From Isoperla grammatica (Eukaryota; Arthropoda; Insecta; Plecoptera; Perlodidae), in assembly GCA_945910005.1 (NCBI GenBank), contig OX246747.1, forward strand, positions 11,747,035 to 11,811,034: a stretch of DNA of 64,000 bases, written 5' to 3'. The notes under the pieces are model-generated. The model was given only the letters and a program-made list of their open reading frames with translations. It had not been told where the DNA came from and searched no databases. Shown piece after piece: positions 1 to 10,790 of the stretch. Numbering within the stretch: position 1 is the first letter of the stretch; every line of letters starts with the position of its first letter. The position numbers were made by a program, and so were the translations under genes.

Positions 1-326
1 AATCGAGACAATGAGTTGGTGATATATGAAGATGAAATAGGGGGCTGTTTTGGAGGAAAGGGGCAAGTAGGATGGCGCGTGCGGAAAGGGGAAAGGGGAG
101 GAAAGGGGATTGGGGTGTGGACTGCATTTCGTCCGACTTCTCCTCCTCGACCAGTCCGGCTAGGGTGGCCCTACCAGAAGATGATGATATTTGGGCTTAA
201 CGTCTTATATTTTTGCAACTAGGCTAATCAAGACGATGAGTGCATACGCTTCGGCCGGCATAGCTCTCGGGATCAACAAAGCACACAAACCTGCCCACCA
301 CGATAAGGTTGCAGTCCCTGGACAGG
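1..326 (-). mobile_element. Retroposon copy 1, chimeric, runs off the window edge
   Basis: First of about 20 copies of one short retroposon. The transcript sense is the minus strand: the 5' end is the CCTGCCC-type end at 326, and the tail end lies to the left. This copy is odd. At 182-240, between two neighbouring blocks of the normal element, lies a second copy of the tail-proximal segment (gatatttgggcttaacgtc and what follows). That suggests template switching during reverse transcription, or a nested insertion. It abuts the reverse-transcriptase relic at 327. Confidence 0.85.
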
Positions 327-2113
327 ACCAAATTTTAGAAAAATTAGACAAGCGAAAGTATGTTTTAACAATATTTATGGACCTAAGCAAGGCTTTCGAT
401 TGTGTTGTTGGGGATATTCAAGTTAATAAGCTATACTCTTATGGCATTCGAGGGCTTGCTCTACAGTGGGTTAATTCATATCTTAAAGGGAGAAATCAAT
501 ATGTGAGTATAGCGTGTAAAGAGCTAAATAAAGATTTTCAGTCAAATAACGCGGACATTAGGCAGTGGGTCCCACAATGATCAATTTTAGGGTCTGGATT
601 CTACAATGTTCAAATAAATGACCTACCAAAGTCAGTATCGTCAGGAAGTATTTTACTGTATGCAGATGATTCTACGGCAGTGTTAGCTCACAAGGATATT
701 AGGAAACTGGAAGTGGATGGATTTGTGATGTTTAATGAAATAGCACAATGGTTGAGGCCAAACAATTTAATACTTGACGTAAGTAAAACAAAGTTTATGG
801 TTTTCAAAATCAAAGACAAAACAGAACAAAAAGTTCATCTTCGAACATTGGAAGGAAGGGAAGTAGATCAAGTAAATGTTATGGGACATTGATTGATAGA
901 TATTTCGGCTTAACGTCTTATATTTTTGCAACTTGGCTAATCAAGACGATGAGTGGGTGATAATGAAGATGAAATTGGGGGCTCTTTGGAGGAAAGGGGC
1001 AAGTAGGAAGGTGCGTGAGGAAAGGGGAAAGGGGAGGAAAGGGGATTGGGGTTTGGACTGCACTTCGTCTGACTTCTCTTCCTCGACCAGTCCGGCAAGG
1101 GTGGCCCTACCAGAAGCATACGCTTCCGCCGGCATAGCTCTCGGGATCAACAAAGCACGCAAACCTGCCCACCACGATAAGGTAGCAGTCCATGGGCAAG
1201 ATGGGACATTGATGATCGACTAACTTGGGATGATCATGTTGACCATACAGCTAAAAAAATTAGCAGCAGTCTTCTTGTATTACGCAAATTAAAAATATAC
1301 AGGAATGCAGATATAATGCTATCCGTTTATCACTCCCTAATAGTAACACACTCAAGTTATGGTATTGTTTGGGGTGGCGGCTCTAAGAAAAACATGCAAA
1401 GGTTATTTAGCCTTCCAAAAAAAGCAATTCGGCTGATCTGTAACATGAAAAAACAGGAGTCTTGTAGAGGAGTTATTAAGAACTGTAAAATAATGACACT
1501 ACCTTGCATATATATATATATTTAAAACCATTTTATACCTAAAGCAATATAGACCTGACAAACTAAGAAATTGTGACACTCACAGTCACAATACTAGACA
1601 GAAGCAGGATGTGCATAAAGTGCCCCACAATTCAACTCTCTTTGAAAAGGGACCTTCATATGCCGGTGCCAAGCTGTTTAATAAGTTGCCTGACAATTTG
1701 AAACAAGTGGATACCATAGAGAGGTTCAAACTACAACTAGGTACAACATTAAACAAAGAATTTTATAATGAAGAGGACTTTCTATTGATGTGAATGATGT
1801 AAGTTGAGGAACATGTTTCTATGATGTAACTAGATTTGAAAAACTACTTCATCTTAATTTTTAGTATTGCTCCTGGTTTGTGGATATGGGAATAAAGTAC
1901 CCTTCAATATTTATTTATTATGAATTTTACAATGTAGTGGACTTCCCTTTTACTAAGAATGCTGTAGACTGATGGTCGTGTGTTATAATGTAACAAGATT
2001 TTAATACTACTCTGTTTTAATTTTTAGTATTACACCATGTATTGATGACGTGTGTTACACAAACCATTGTAAATAACACGAATAAAAATGAAATGTAAAA
2101 ATGAAATGAAATG
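327..2113 (+). pseudogene. Non-LTR retrotransposon relic 1 (reverse transcriptase and 3' UTR)
   Basis: Translated pieces give a non-LTR reverse transcriptase in order: FMDLSKAFDCV (catalytic block A) near 370, a palm region, YADDST near 660, a thumb-like KTKFMVF block, and, after a retroposon insertion, LTWDDHVDHTAKKI and a C-terminal HNTRQK...YAGAKLFNKLP block near 1585-1690. A stop codon interrupts it near 578 (WVPQ then TGA), and a retroposon splits it at 894-1200. The 3' UTR ends near 2080-2113 in a run of aaatg repeats, the simple-repeat tail usual for such elements. The endonuclease half is missing. The arrangement resembles the Jockey/CR1 group, but I cannot assign the clade. It is dead. 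Confidence 0.85.
894..1200 (-). mobile_element. Retroposon copy 2, full length, inside LINE relic 1
   Basis: Complete copy flanked by the 13-bp target-site duplication atgggacattgat (881-893 and 1201-1213). It split the reverse-transcriptase reading frame, which continues on the other side. P1 of the candidate ribozyme has a G-U pair here (the end reads gggcaag). Confidence 0.92.
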
Positions 2114-2216
2114 ACTTCATCTTAACAGGAAGGGGAAAGAGAAAATGCCATGGCAATGGTTTAAACTTCAAATATTCGAAATAAAGGGCTGAGAGTTAAA
2201 ATTTCTGGCCTAATTT

Positions 2217-2430
2217 TGTTAAGGAATAGTAATAATCATAAAAATAGAATAAATAGTAACAACAACAACAACAACAACAACCACACGTTTTGTGAAATAT
2301 AGATTTTGTTAAGTTGTCTGTGTGGTAGCACTGTAACCTTTTAGAAAGTTCAGTTGTTGTCTAGGCCTAAAATCGTGTGGTTGTGTTCTTGTAATTTCTC
2401 TATATGTTTGTAATAATAAACAAATTCTAA
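2217..2430 (+). repeat. 5' LTR of copia relic
   Basis: Begins tgttaagga. Contains a small aac microsatellite and an aataataaac polyadenylation-like stretch near 2412. The right border is approximate, near ctaagaag at 2427-2434. Confidence 0.7.
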
Positions 2431-2439
2431 GAAGTCATC

Positions 2440-3290
2440 ATCAAAGTAGACATATTCTTGGGAATTAAAATTACTAGAGGATCAGACTGCATGAAACTCG
2501 AACAAAAATCCTATGTGAATACGGTTCTGGAAAAATTTGGAATGGAAAATGCTAAGTCAGCAGTAACACCAATGATAAATTTTGACTGAAATGAAGAAGA
2601 TAAGAAGAGGAAAGATAAGTTTCCATATCGAGAAGCTGTTGGCAGCCTACTGTACTTATCAAATAAAACCAGACCAGACATTGCTTACTCAGTAAGTTAT
2701 AGTAGCCGAACCATGGAAAACCCGTCAACAATGGACATTAACAATGTAAAACGTATCATGCGATACTTGAGTTCGACAAAAGATGGTGGTTTTATGTATA
2801 CAAGAAGAACTGAAGACAATGATGAACTTTTACAAGTGATGTGGTACAGTGACTCGGACCTTGCTGGAGACACGGTTGCCAGGCGAGTTACAACAGGATT
2901 CGTGATATACTTCTGTGGTGGGCCGATAAGTTGGTGCTCGAGAAAAGAGCCGATCGTTGCTCTTTCCAGTGCTGATGAGGCCGAGGACATAGCCGCAGCA
3001 GACTGTGTCAAAGAACTACATTTTATAAAAGCTCTACTGAACGAGCTTTTAAGTAGTGAAATGAGCGTTATCTTAAAAATGGATAATCAAAGTGCTCTGA
3101 CTATAATCAAAAATGGACAGTTCAACCGACGAAGCAAAAACATTGACGTTAGATTTCACTTTATCAATGAAAAGGTTAAAGAAGGACTGCTTAAGTCGAT
3201 TACTTGTGTACAGAAGATATGGTAGCAGATGTTTTGACTCAAGCTCTGAATAATAGTAAATTCTTGAAACATAAATATGCATTAGTTAAA
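2440..3290 (+). pseudogene. copia RT C-terminus and RNase H, broken
   Basis: Copia-type signatures in order: FLGIKI, YREAVGSLLYLS, TRPDIAYSVS, VKRIMRYLSSTKD, then RNase H with WYSDSDLAGD, TTGFVIYF, ISWCSRKE and ALSSADEAEDIA. An in-frame stop (FD then TGA, near 2587) interrupts it, and the frame is lost again near 3225, before the usual MVADVLTK-like end. The canonical EAEYIA of copia RNase H reads EAEDIA. The product would be the DNA-synthesising part of a retrotransposon polyprotein; this copy cannot make it. Confidence 0.88.
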
Positions 3291-3357
3291 TGAGTTGATA
3301 ACAAAGTTGCTCAGTAAAAGAATGGTAAGTTACATTTTTATAATCATTAGGAGAAGG

Positions 3358-3535
3358 TGTTAAGGAAAAGTAATAATCATAACAATAAAATAAATAGTAA
3401 CAACAATAACACGTTTTGTGAAATATAGATTTTGTTAAGTTGTCTGTGTGGTAGCACTGTAACCTTCCAGAAAGTTCAGTTGTTGTCTAGGCCTAAAATC
3501 GTGTAGTTGTGTTCTTAACTAGTTCTTAGAAGATG
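3358..3535 (+). repeat. 3' LTR of copia relic
   Basis: Direct repeat of 2217-2405 with substitutions (for example ccttcc for cctttt). It lies directly after the purine tract. The end is ill defined because sequence after 3515 no longer matches. Confidence 0.68.
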
Positions 3536-3771
3536 ATTCTACCTTTATAATAAGTCATAACTACACTAATTATCCTGAACAAATTTGTGATGCGCCTGCA
3601 AAATCATTTGTATGTAATATAAAAGGCCATAGTGGATACAACTCTTGCAGCAAATGTATTGTAGAAGGAGAATACAGTAAAAGTCGCGTTTGTTTTCCTT
3701 CCGTTGCCGCAGCAAGGCGAACTCATGAAAGCTTCGTAAATCATGTGCACGAAGAACATCATTTGGGAAAT

Positions 3772-4088
3772 GATTGATAGATTGATATTTGGGCTAAACG
3801 TCTCATATTTTTGCAACGAGGCTAATCGAGACAATGAGTGGGTGATAGATGAAGATGCAATAGGGGGCAGTTTGGAGGAAAGGGGCAAGTAGGAGGGCGA
3901 TGTGACAAATTGGAAGGGGGAGGATAAGGGAGGGGGGAGGATGTGGACTGCATTTCGTCTGACCTCCTCCTCGACCAGTCCGGCTAGGGTGGCCCTCCCA
4001 GAAGCATACGCTTCCGCCGGCATAGCTCCAGGAATCATCAAAGCGCACAAACCTGCCCACCACGATAAGGTAGCAGTCCATGGGCAGG
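3772..4088 (-). mobile_element. Retroposon copy 3
   Basis: Full length. The 14-bp duplication atcatttgggaaat (3758-3771) is matched at 4089-4102 with one mismatch. It interrupts the Tnp2-type relic: HLGN is read on both sides, which is the duplicated target translated twice. Confidence 0.93.
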
Positions 4089-4589
4089 ATCACTTGGGAA
4101 ATACATTGCTGACAGACATACCAGAATTTGATATGATTACAAATATACCTTTAGATTACATGTACTTAATTTGCTTAGGTATTGTAAAGAAGCTAATTCG
4201 TGACATGTGGCTAAAAGGAAAACCTCTATACAAATTATCATTCAGGAAAAGACAAGAGGCATCTTTAATTATGTCATCATTTAAGAATTGTATTCCAATA
4301 GAATTTGTGTTACGGCAAAAACCACTTCAAGAGGTTGCTAGATGGAAAGCAACTGAACTGCGTCAGTTTTTTCTTTATACTGGACCGCTTGTGTTAGAAA
4401 CGCGTACTGTGTCATACAGCTTACCTAAATAGGGTGTCTCATCAAAAATAAATATTCCTCAAAGCACCTAAAACTGGAAGATCATTATCTAAAAATACGG
4501 GCGGTATAATTTTTATATCTGAGAGGCGTATATTTCCAATTCTATTAGCATTTTAAGTTTGAAATTTGGAATTTCTTGTTCCGTAATTG

Positions 4590-5290
4590 AAAAACAGCTC
4601 TTGACGTCATATGTCATGTAAACAACTGCCTCCTTGAAGTATTCTTAATAATATCAACGATATTAAGTTGGACATTTTACAATATCTAGGATGCAGTGAC
4701 TTACAACAATGTCTTTTATACCACTGTTTTCTCAGAAAATACTATTTGATACAGTATTTACCAAAACGAGTTTAAAATAATGCAATTATTTAACATATTG
4801 TTGTTAATTAATGTTGATTGATTATTTTGGCTTAACGTCTCATATTTTTGCAACGAGGCTAATCGAGACGATGAGTGGGTGATATATGAAGATGAAAAAG
4901 GGGGCTGTTTGGAGGAAAGTGGCCAATAGGAGGACGGGGTGGAAAAGGGAAGGGGGAGGAAAGGGGATTGGGGTGTGGACTGCACTTCGTCTGACTTCTC
5001 CTCCTCGACCTGTCCGGCTAGGGTGGCCCTACCAGAAGCATACGCTTCCGCCGGCATAGCTCTCGGGATCGCCAAAGCACGCAAACCTGCCCACCACGTT
5101 AAGGTAGCAGTCCCTGGGCAGGAATTAATGTTGAGCAGTGTCATTTACTTACTAGAAATAAACGTTGGTTCAGTTAAAGTCTTACGAGAGCAATAATCTA
5201 CTAAAAGGTGGGATTTCAGTACTATTTGTATGATATAATATTATTGTTTACTGACATATGACGTCAGAACCTTTTAATCACGAACAAGAT
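4590..5290. repeat. Diverged inverted repeat around retroposon copy 4
   Basis: The 14-mer gacgtcatatgtca near 4602 is exactly inverted near 5252 (tgacatatgacgtc). Looser complementarity extends on both sides (gttccgtaattgaaaa against its inverted partner gttcgtgattaaaa). This stretch breaks the Tnp2-type relic, so it may be an older non-autonomous DNA element that landed there before the retroposon. No termini or target duplication identified. Confidence 0.4.
4818..5122 (-). mobile_element. Retroposon copy 4
   Basis: Full length, with the exact 12-bp duplication aattaatgttga at 4806-4817 and 5123-5134. Candidate ribozyme segment 4977-5122; L3 carries one change (UUAACGU). Confidence 0.93.
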
Positions 5291-5903
5291 GGCGCAGGTC
5301 CGTTTTCGAGCGTGATTTGACAGCAATATCTTTAACTTGCTGTTAAAGCGATGTTAATGCAACTTTCGAGCCGAAACCAATTAGTTCCCGTTTATTTTAA
5401 CTTGAGGTAACCAGTAAGCAAATAAAAAAAATGTGTGAGACTTCCCTATTGTGTTACATTACATATTGCTGTAAGAATATTGGCCAGTTCTCAGTACCAT
5501 GTTTGTTATCGAGATTATGCCACGTTTCTATGGAGAAGAATGTGTCACATAATGTTCATGGGCTTCTACACATTGTTGATGATGTTGAAAATTTTGGTGT
5601 ACTGGATAATTTTAGCGTATTTTGTTTTGAAAATTTCATGCAAACTCTAAAAAAACTTGTAAGAAAATCTGTCCGACCTTTACAGCAAGTTGTTCGAAGG
5701 TTTGCTGAGCTTCAAAATGTAAATAGAAAATCTAAACCAAAAGTGCGTGATAATAAACCAATGTTTAAAGGACAACATGTTAATGGACTCCTTCATGACC
5801 ACTGCCAAGACCCCCAGGTTTCTTCAATGATTTGTTCTCATTTTACATTGCTAAGAAAAGAACCAAACAATTGCTGTAGTCTTGTACTGGAATCATTGCT
5901 CTT

Positions 5904-6210
5904 GATTGATATTTGGGCTTAACGTCTCATATTTTTGCAACGAAGCTAATCGAGACAAAGAGTGGGTGATATATGAAGATGAAATATGGGGCTGTTTGGA
6001 GGAAAGGGGCAAGTAGGAGGGAGCGTGAGGAAAGGGGAAAGGGGAGGAAAGGAGATTGGGGTGTGGACTACACTTCGTCTGACTTCTCCTCCTCGACCAA
6101 TCCGGCTAGGGTGGCCCTACCAGAAGCATACGTTTCCGCCGGCATAGCTCTCGGGACCAACAAAACACGCAAACCTGTCCACCGCGATAAGGTAGCAGTC
6201 CCTGGGCAGG
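5904..6210 (-). mobile_element. Retroposon copy 5
   Basis: Full length. Duplication atcattgctctt (5892-5903) against atcattgatctt (6211-6222), one mismatch. Lies in the C-terminal part of the Tnp2-type relic. P1 and P2 of the candidate ribozyme each carry one mismatch, so this copy is probably decayed. Confidence 0.92.
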
Positions 6211-6696
6211 ATCATTGATCTTATTGAAAATTTTTGCTATGCACAGAAAGACAATACTTAAGTCATTGTTGGTCGAAAATTTCTGCAAGTAGTAGATCTG
6301 TTTGAAGCACCATGCAAATCGTCATTGTTTGATATCAACAGGGTTGCAAACTTGTCAGTCACACTGGAGTTTTGGTCTGCTAAACTTGTTTCTAAAAAGT
6401 ATATGAAACTAAATCCGGGCGGTTTTTCCAATTATTCATAGTGACATTTCAAGCTAGAATCCTTTATGCACACGTGACCCTAGCAGTTTTCAATTATTGT
6501 CAGTGTACCAGTATATTATAAATAAAATTATTTAATTGGAAACCAAGACAATATGTAGGCTATATTAGTATAAAGCACAAGGCCTACTCCCTATTTGCTA
6601 CTAAGCGTTAAGTAGAAAATTGTTTTATTGTCAAGACAATATTTTTTGAAGAAATTACACTTCTTGCTGTTTGTCCGTCTGCACTGCCACATTTAA

Positions 6697-7193
6697 GATT
6701 GATTGATTGATATTTGGGCTTAACGTCTCATATTTTTGCAACTTAGCTAATCGAGACGATGAGTGGGTGAAATATGAAAATGAAATAGGGGGCTGTTTGG
6801 AGGAAAGGGTCAAGTAGGAGGGCGGTGATGAAAAGGTAAGGGGGAGGAAAAGGGAGTGGGGAGGATGTGGACTGCATTTCGTCGACTTCTCCTCAACGAC
6901 CTGTCTGGCTAGGGTTGTAGGAGGTTTGTCTTTAGTAACAGCTAATCACTAGCTGGCATTGGCACTTTATTGTAAGAAGTTCGTACACCTGTCTGTCACC
7001 TGTATGTTAACATATGTGTTGATGTATCCCAACAAAGGAAGGATGCCAACAACAAAGTCAGTTCATCACGCAACTCGCATGAATTAACAAGGGTGGCCCT
7101 ACCAGAAGCATACGCTTCCGCTGGCATAGCTCCAGGAACCATCAAAGCGCAAAAACCTGCCCACCACGATAAGGTAGCAGTCCCTGGGCAGGT
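6697..7193 (-). mobile_element. Retroposon copy 6 with a 170-bp insertion
   Basis: Both outer parts are present, flanked by the exact 12-bp duplication tgccacatttaa (6685-6696 and 7194-7205). Between about 6916 and 7088 unrelated sequence is inserted, bordered by aggg on both sides (a possible 4-bp duplication). The inserted piece has no clear terminal repeats. Confidence 0.88.
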
Positions 7194-7370
7194 TGCCACA
7201 TTTAAAATAAAATGTTTGATTGTAGGCTACCAGCTGTATGCCAGTAGTTCCAATTCGCCTGTAAAAATAAACGACACGCTCCTAGCGGACAAATCTAGCA
7301 ACGCTGAGATGAGGTCGCTTCAGGTGGGCGTAGCGCTCGGCGCATTGTATTGCACGTGTTTAGTACAGAC

Positions 7371-10149
7371 ATGGCTCTCTTTTCCCCTAAAAAGAAAGCT
7401 AATTGTAAACGATATTGTTGTGTTCCGTGCTGTAGCAGTAAAGCTAGTAGAAACAGGAACGTTTGTTTCCACAATTTCCCCAATGAAGGCGATAGACCAG
7501 TAATGAAAAATGAATTAGGACTGTTAGAAAGAGTGGACAGGCGTAAAGCATGGATTCACAAACTGAAGATCGGAAAACCTGTCTCGAAGTCAATGATGGT
7601 GTGTTCATTGCACTTTAAGAAGCAAGACTACGTCCTTGGTGGTGAGTATTAAATTAAAAGTATATTATCATATCAAGCTTATGCATAGGCCTAGGCTAGC
7701 CTAGGCCCTAGACCTTGGCCTACACAAACACCTAGGCCTACCCCATAACCTATAACCTACTAGGCCTAGGCCAGCCGCGTAGGCCTAGACCAACTTGCTT
7801 TATTTATAATTATTCGCTAAGACATAATTCCGTGTAATTTACAGATGCAACAGCCAAGTGCAGATATTTGAAGAAGACTGCTATCCCGAGCGAAAACCTG
7901 CCAGTGTCATCCATCCCAAATCGGCCAAGAACGCCTCGAAAGATATTAACTCGTCAGCTTGGTGACCAGCCATTAACAGAAGTATGTATATTTTAAAGTA
8001 ATTTATACTAGGCCTATTTGTCTATGTAGGCCTAGGCTAGCCTAGGCCTATGTGTAGCCTTAGACTTGCTAGGTAGGCCTAGGCTAGGCCTAGTGGTCTA
8101 GGCCTATATATAGACCTAGCTAGGCGAGGCTTGTTTTGCCAGGCATGCCATAAGGTGCACACTGCACAGGGTCTAGGCCCTAGGCCTAGGCCCTACACAT
8201 AGGCTAGGTCCTATTTTGCTTAGAGACAATATCTCCCCTAGTGACAGATAGGCAACAGCTGTTTCACAACTTTCCACCATGAACTACAACAAGCTTTGCG
8301 ATAGTTGTACTTTGTGTATCTGTACTACTAGGCTAGGCCTACTTTTAGTAGGCCGGAGTAGGCCTAGACATAGCAATTGAACTCACTACGTTTATCAAGC
8401 GGACTGAACTCGCAATTGACGGTGCGAGCCGAGTTTAGTGCGCACCGAGTTCGACTGATAAACACCTCAGCTCGAGCTTATTTCAGTTCTGTTAAGAAGC
8501 CGATCTAGCCCGGTTTAATAGGACAGGGATAGGGTCTAATAGGAGGAGTCCGGATTGAAGTGTGCTTGCTAAACGGGTTCCGAACTCGATGCGTACTGAA
8601 GCCAGTCCGAACCCAATTCGCTTGATAAACGTAGTGAAAGGCAAAGCCTACATTCACTGGAAACTAGCCCATGCAGACGATGTGTACAATAGCTCGGCAA
8701 CTGTAAATTGGAATTGTTGCGGACTGCGGTACACATCAAACGAACATGCCTAGATTCCCAATAACATAACACACACGATAATATGGATATTGTAGCACTA
8801 CATTAAAGCAGGCTACCCCATTCTCAAATTTGATATGCAAATATAATTGCCGGTAGCTAGTCAGACCCACTTAATAGGTGGTAGGTTTTTGTCCGTCAGA
8901 CAATCAAAATCGAGAAGGCCCATCACTTATTCCAGCAGCATAGGCCTACCTAGGACTCGTAGGCTATATTTTCCCAATGTAATGTATATTATTCTTTCAG
9001 GATATGCAGCAAAGTTGCCCTTCCACTTCAACTGCCACAAAGGACACAGACACTCAAGACTCGGGAATCGGCACTGAAATCGAGACTGCGGACCTGGCTG
9101 TATCCGCTGAACATGATGTTGCAGCCGCATTACTAATGCTGCATAACCAAAGCTACGAGTCACTACCTGGTCACCACCAACACCAACCACGTTCACCACT
9201 GTGTAAGACTGTTGACCAAACATTGCAAGTCGGCTGCCCGTACGTTGAGCGTCGAGATTTTGGTTGCCAGGTGAACGTAGGCGATTTCACCACATCACTT
9301 GTCGACATAATCGACACTGAAAAAAAACTAAAATGCCTAACAGGTATCCCTTCTTTCAAAATATTGACTACACTCGTTACACTCTTCAGTCAATTAGTGC
9401 CTGAAAGCAATAGACATGCAATGAGCAACAAAAAAAAAATCATCCTGACTTTCACTAAACTGAAACTAAATTTCACTTTTGTGTTAATCTCCATTATGTT
9501 TGGCTGTACTGCGGCTACATGCAGCAATGTGTTTACTAAAACTTTGGATGTTTTAGCAATTATTTTAAAAAATGTAGTTGAATGGCCCTCCAAGTTTGAA
9601 ATAGTAAATAACTTGCCAAAATGTTTTGCAGACTATAAAAAAGTACGGGTCGTACTCGACTGTACTGAAATAAAAACATATAAACCAAAATGTTTAAAAT
9701 GTAGAGTACTCACTTACTCTCACTACAAAGGAGGGCACACAATCAAGTACTTACTTGGTGTTACGCCTGCTGGTATGATAAGTTTCATAAGTAGAGGGTA
9801 CGGGGGAAGAGCTTCAGACAAGGCCATATTTTTACAAAGCGACTTAATTAATCTTGTAGATTCATATACAGATGATGTAATGGTAGAGAAGGGCTTTTTA
9901 ATAAAAGATTTTTGTTCCCAATTTAACATTGGTTTAATACATCCACCTTTTCTTAGAAAACAGAAACAATTTACAAAAGAAGAAGCTCTTGCTACACGTA
10001 ATATAGCCAAGGCTCGTGTACATGTAGAAAGAGCTATAGAACGTGTGAAAAGATTCAAAATAGGTAGTGACCCAGCAAACACACTGATATCATTGGCAGT
10101 TCCCAATCGAATCACTAATGTTTTACTTCATTTAATGGTAGACGAATGA
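7371..10149 (+). CDS. THAP-domain DDE transposase (ISL2EU/IS5-like), intact, three exons
   Basis: Exons 7371-7641, 7845-7981 and 9001-10149. Donors GTGAGT and GTATGT and acceptors ACAG and TCAG keep frame, giving 518 residues. The N-terminus is a THAP zinc finger: CCVPCC, FHNFP, KAWIHK, VCSLHF, DYVLGG, then KTAIPSENLP. This C2CH module binds the element's own DNA. The C-terminal half is a DDE domain: VVLDCTE (D356), GGRASDKAI (D409) and HVERAIERVK (E479). The middle is Ser/Thr/Asp-rich with a helical stretch, probably helix-turn-helix. An in-frame upstream ATG at 7350 would add seven residues; I chose 7371 because THAP proteins begin close to the first cysteines. Intron 2 holds a CACTA-ended small element and TAGGCCTA runs. 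It probably catalyses cut-and-paste of the surrounding element. No disabling mutation seen. Confidence 0.88.
8384..8636. mobile_element. Small CACTA-ended non-autonomous element in transposase intron 2
   Basis: A 253-bp unit with inverted ends CACTACGTTTATCAAGCG (8384-8401) and its exact complement at 8619-8636. The interior is enriched in short gaactcg/cgagttc motifs in both orientations, like the subterminal repeats of CACTA elements. No 3-bp target duplication is obvious. Confidence 0.7.
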
Positions 10150-10503
10150 TATCATTCTGACATCATTGTAAGATAAAAGTCTCGTCTATATATTAATATC
10201 ATTAACTGATATCCTAAGAACATCTTACTGAGATCACTGTATGATTCAATAATTAATGTAGAATCAGTTAATTGCACACTCTAAAGGTATTTTTAATCTA
10301 CCTGGTATATATATACATATCTAAATCGTTATATTACCTTATATTTACAAAATGCATTGCAATCATTCAATGACCGTTTCAAGACATATTTCCGGCATCA
10401 TTATGAGACATCAAAACTCTGCGTGTCAATATAATTTACTGACAACGCTAGGATCCCATTCTATTGTCAATTAAAGATTCACATACTAAACTATTGTCAC
10501 CCA
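10150..10503. other. 3' flank of the transposase gene, no gene seen
   Basis: AT-rich, with several gatatcattctgacatcat-like phrases. No clear polyadenylation signal or ORF of note. Confidence 0.5.
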
Positions 10504-10548
10504 AACGCCCCCCCCCCCTCCCCCCCTCGCCCCCCCCCCCCCCCCCCA
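10504..10548. repeat. Poly-C tract
   Basis: About 45 bp almost entirely C with a few T and G. Such tracts are prone to sequencing error, so its length is unreliable. Confidence 0.85.
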
Positions 10549-10589
10549 CAAAAAAAACTACTTTTATTAAAAACTACTACGTCCGGGGG

Positions 10590-10790
10590 TGATTGGAGGA
10601 AAGGGATATAAATATAAGAACCAAACATGGTCATGCAGGAATGGAAACCGGAGTACGACGAGGACTGCATTTGGTCTGGCTTCTCCCTTTCGACCTGTCC
10701 GGCTTGGGTGGATGGCCCTACCAGAAGAAATACGCTTCCGCCAGCAAACTCGGAATTAGTGTGATGTGGGCAGGGAAGCCTTTCAATCAA
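10590..10790 (-). mobile_element. Strongly diverged retroposon copy 7
   Basis: Recognisable blocks in the right order: ggaggaaaggg, gaggactgcatttggtctgg, gacctgtccggc, ggccctaccagaag, acgcttccgcc. Ends and target duplication are lost. Confidence 0.6.

Larger units (their letters stand above)
2217..3535 (+). mobile_element. Internally deleted Ty1/copia-type LTR retrotransposon
   Basis: Two direct repeats starting tgttaagga (2217 and 3358) are LTR copies of roughly 190 and 165 bp. They share the block around ttttgttaagttgtctgtg and gtctaggcctaaaatcgtg but differ by several substitutions and indels. A purine run (aggagaagg) directly before the second LTR fits a polypurine tract. The internal part goes straight from the left LTR into the end of the RT/RNase H gene, so gag, protease, integrase and most of RT are deleted. 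LTR divergence shows it is old. The downstream end is uncertain. Confidence 0.8.
3555..6440 (+). pseudogene. CACTA/Tnp2-type transposase relic
   Basis: Fragments align collinearly with the intact 716-residue protein encoded at 61779-63929. A CDAPAKS / SGYNSCSKC block lies near 3590-3660 (second catalytic D and the C-x2-C of that family). After a retroposon come IPLDYMYLICLG and RWKATELRQFFLYTGP at 4130-4390, then VHGLLHIVDD...FENFMQTLKKLVRKS...LQQVVRRF at 5540-5700, and finally a VVDLFEAPCKSS-like C-terminus near 6290. The reading frame is split by three retroposons and by about 1 kb of unrelated sequence (4434-5420). N-terminus and introns are not recognisable. It belongs to a related but clearly different subfamily from the 62-kb copy. 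Confidence 0.8.

Noticed and set aside
7630..8180. Repeated aggcctaggctagcc as a CRISPR-like or regulatory array
   Set aside because: No fixed unit or spacing; this kind of palindromic low-complexity DNA recurs across the window.
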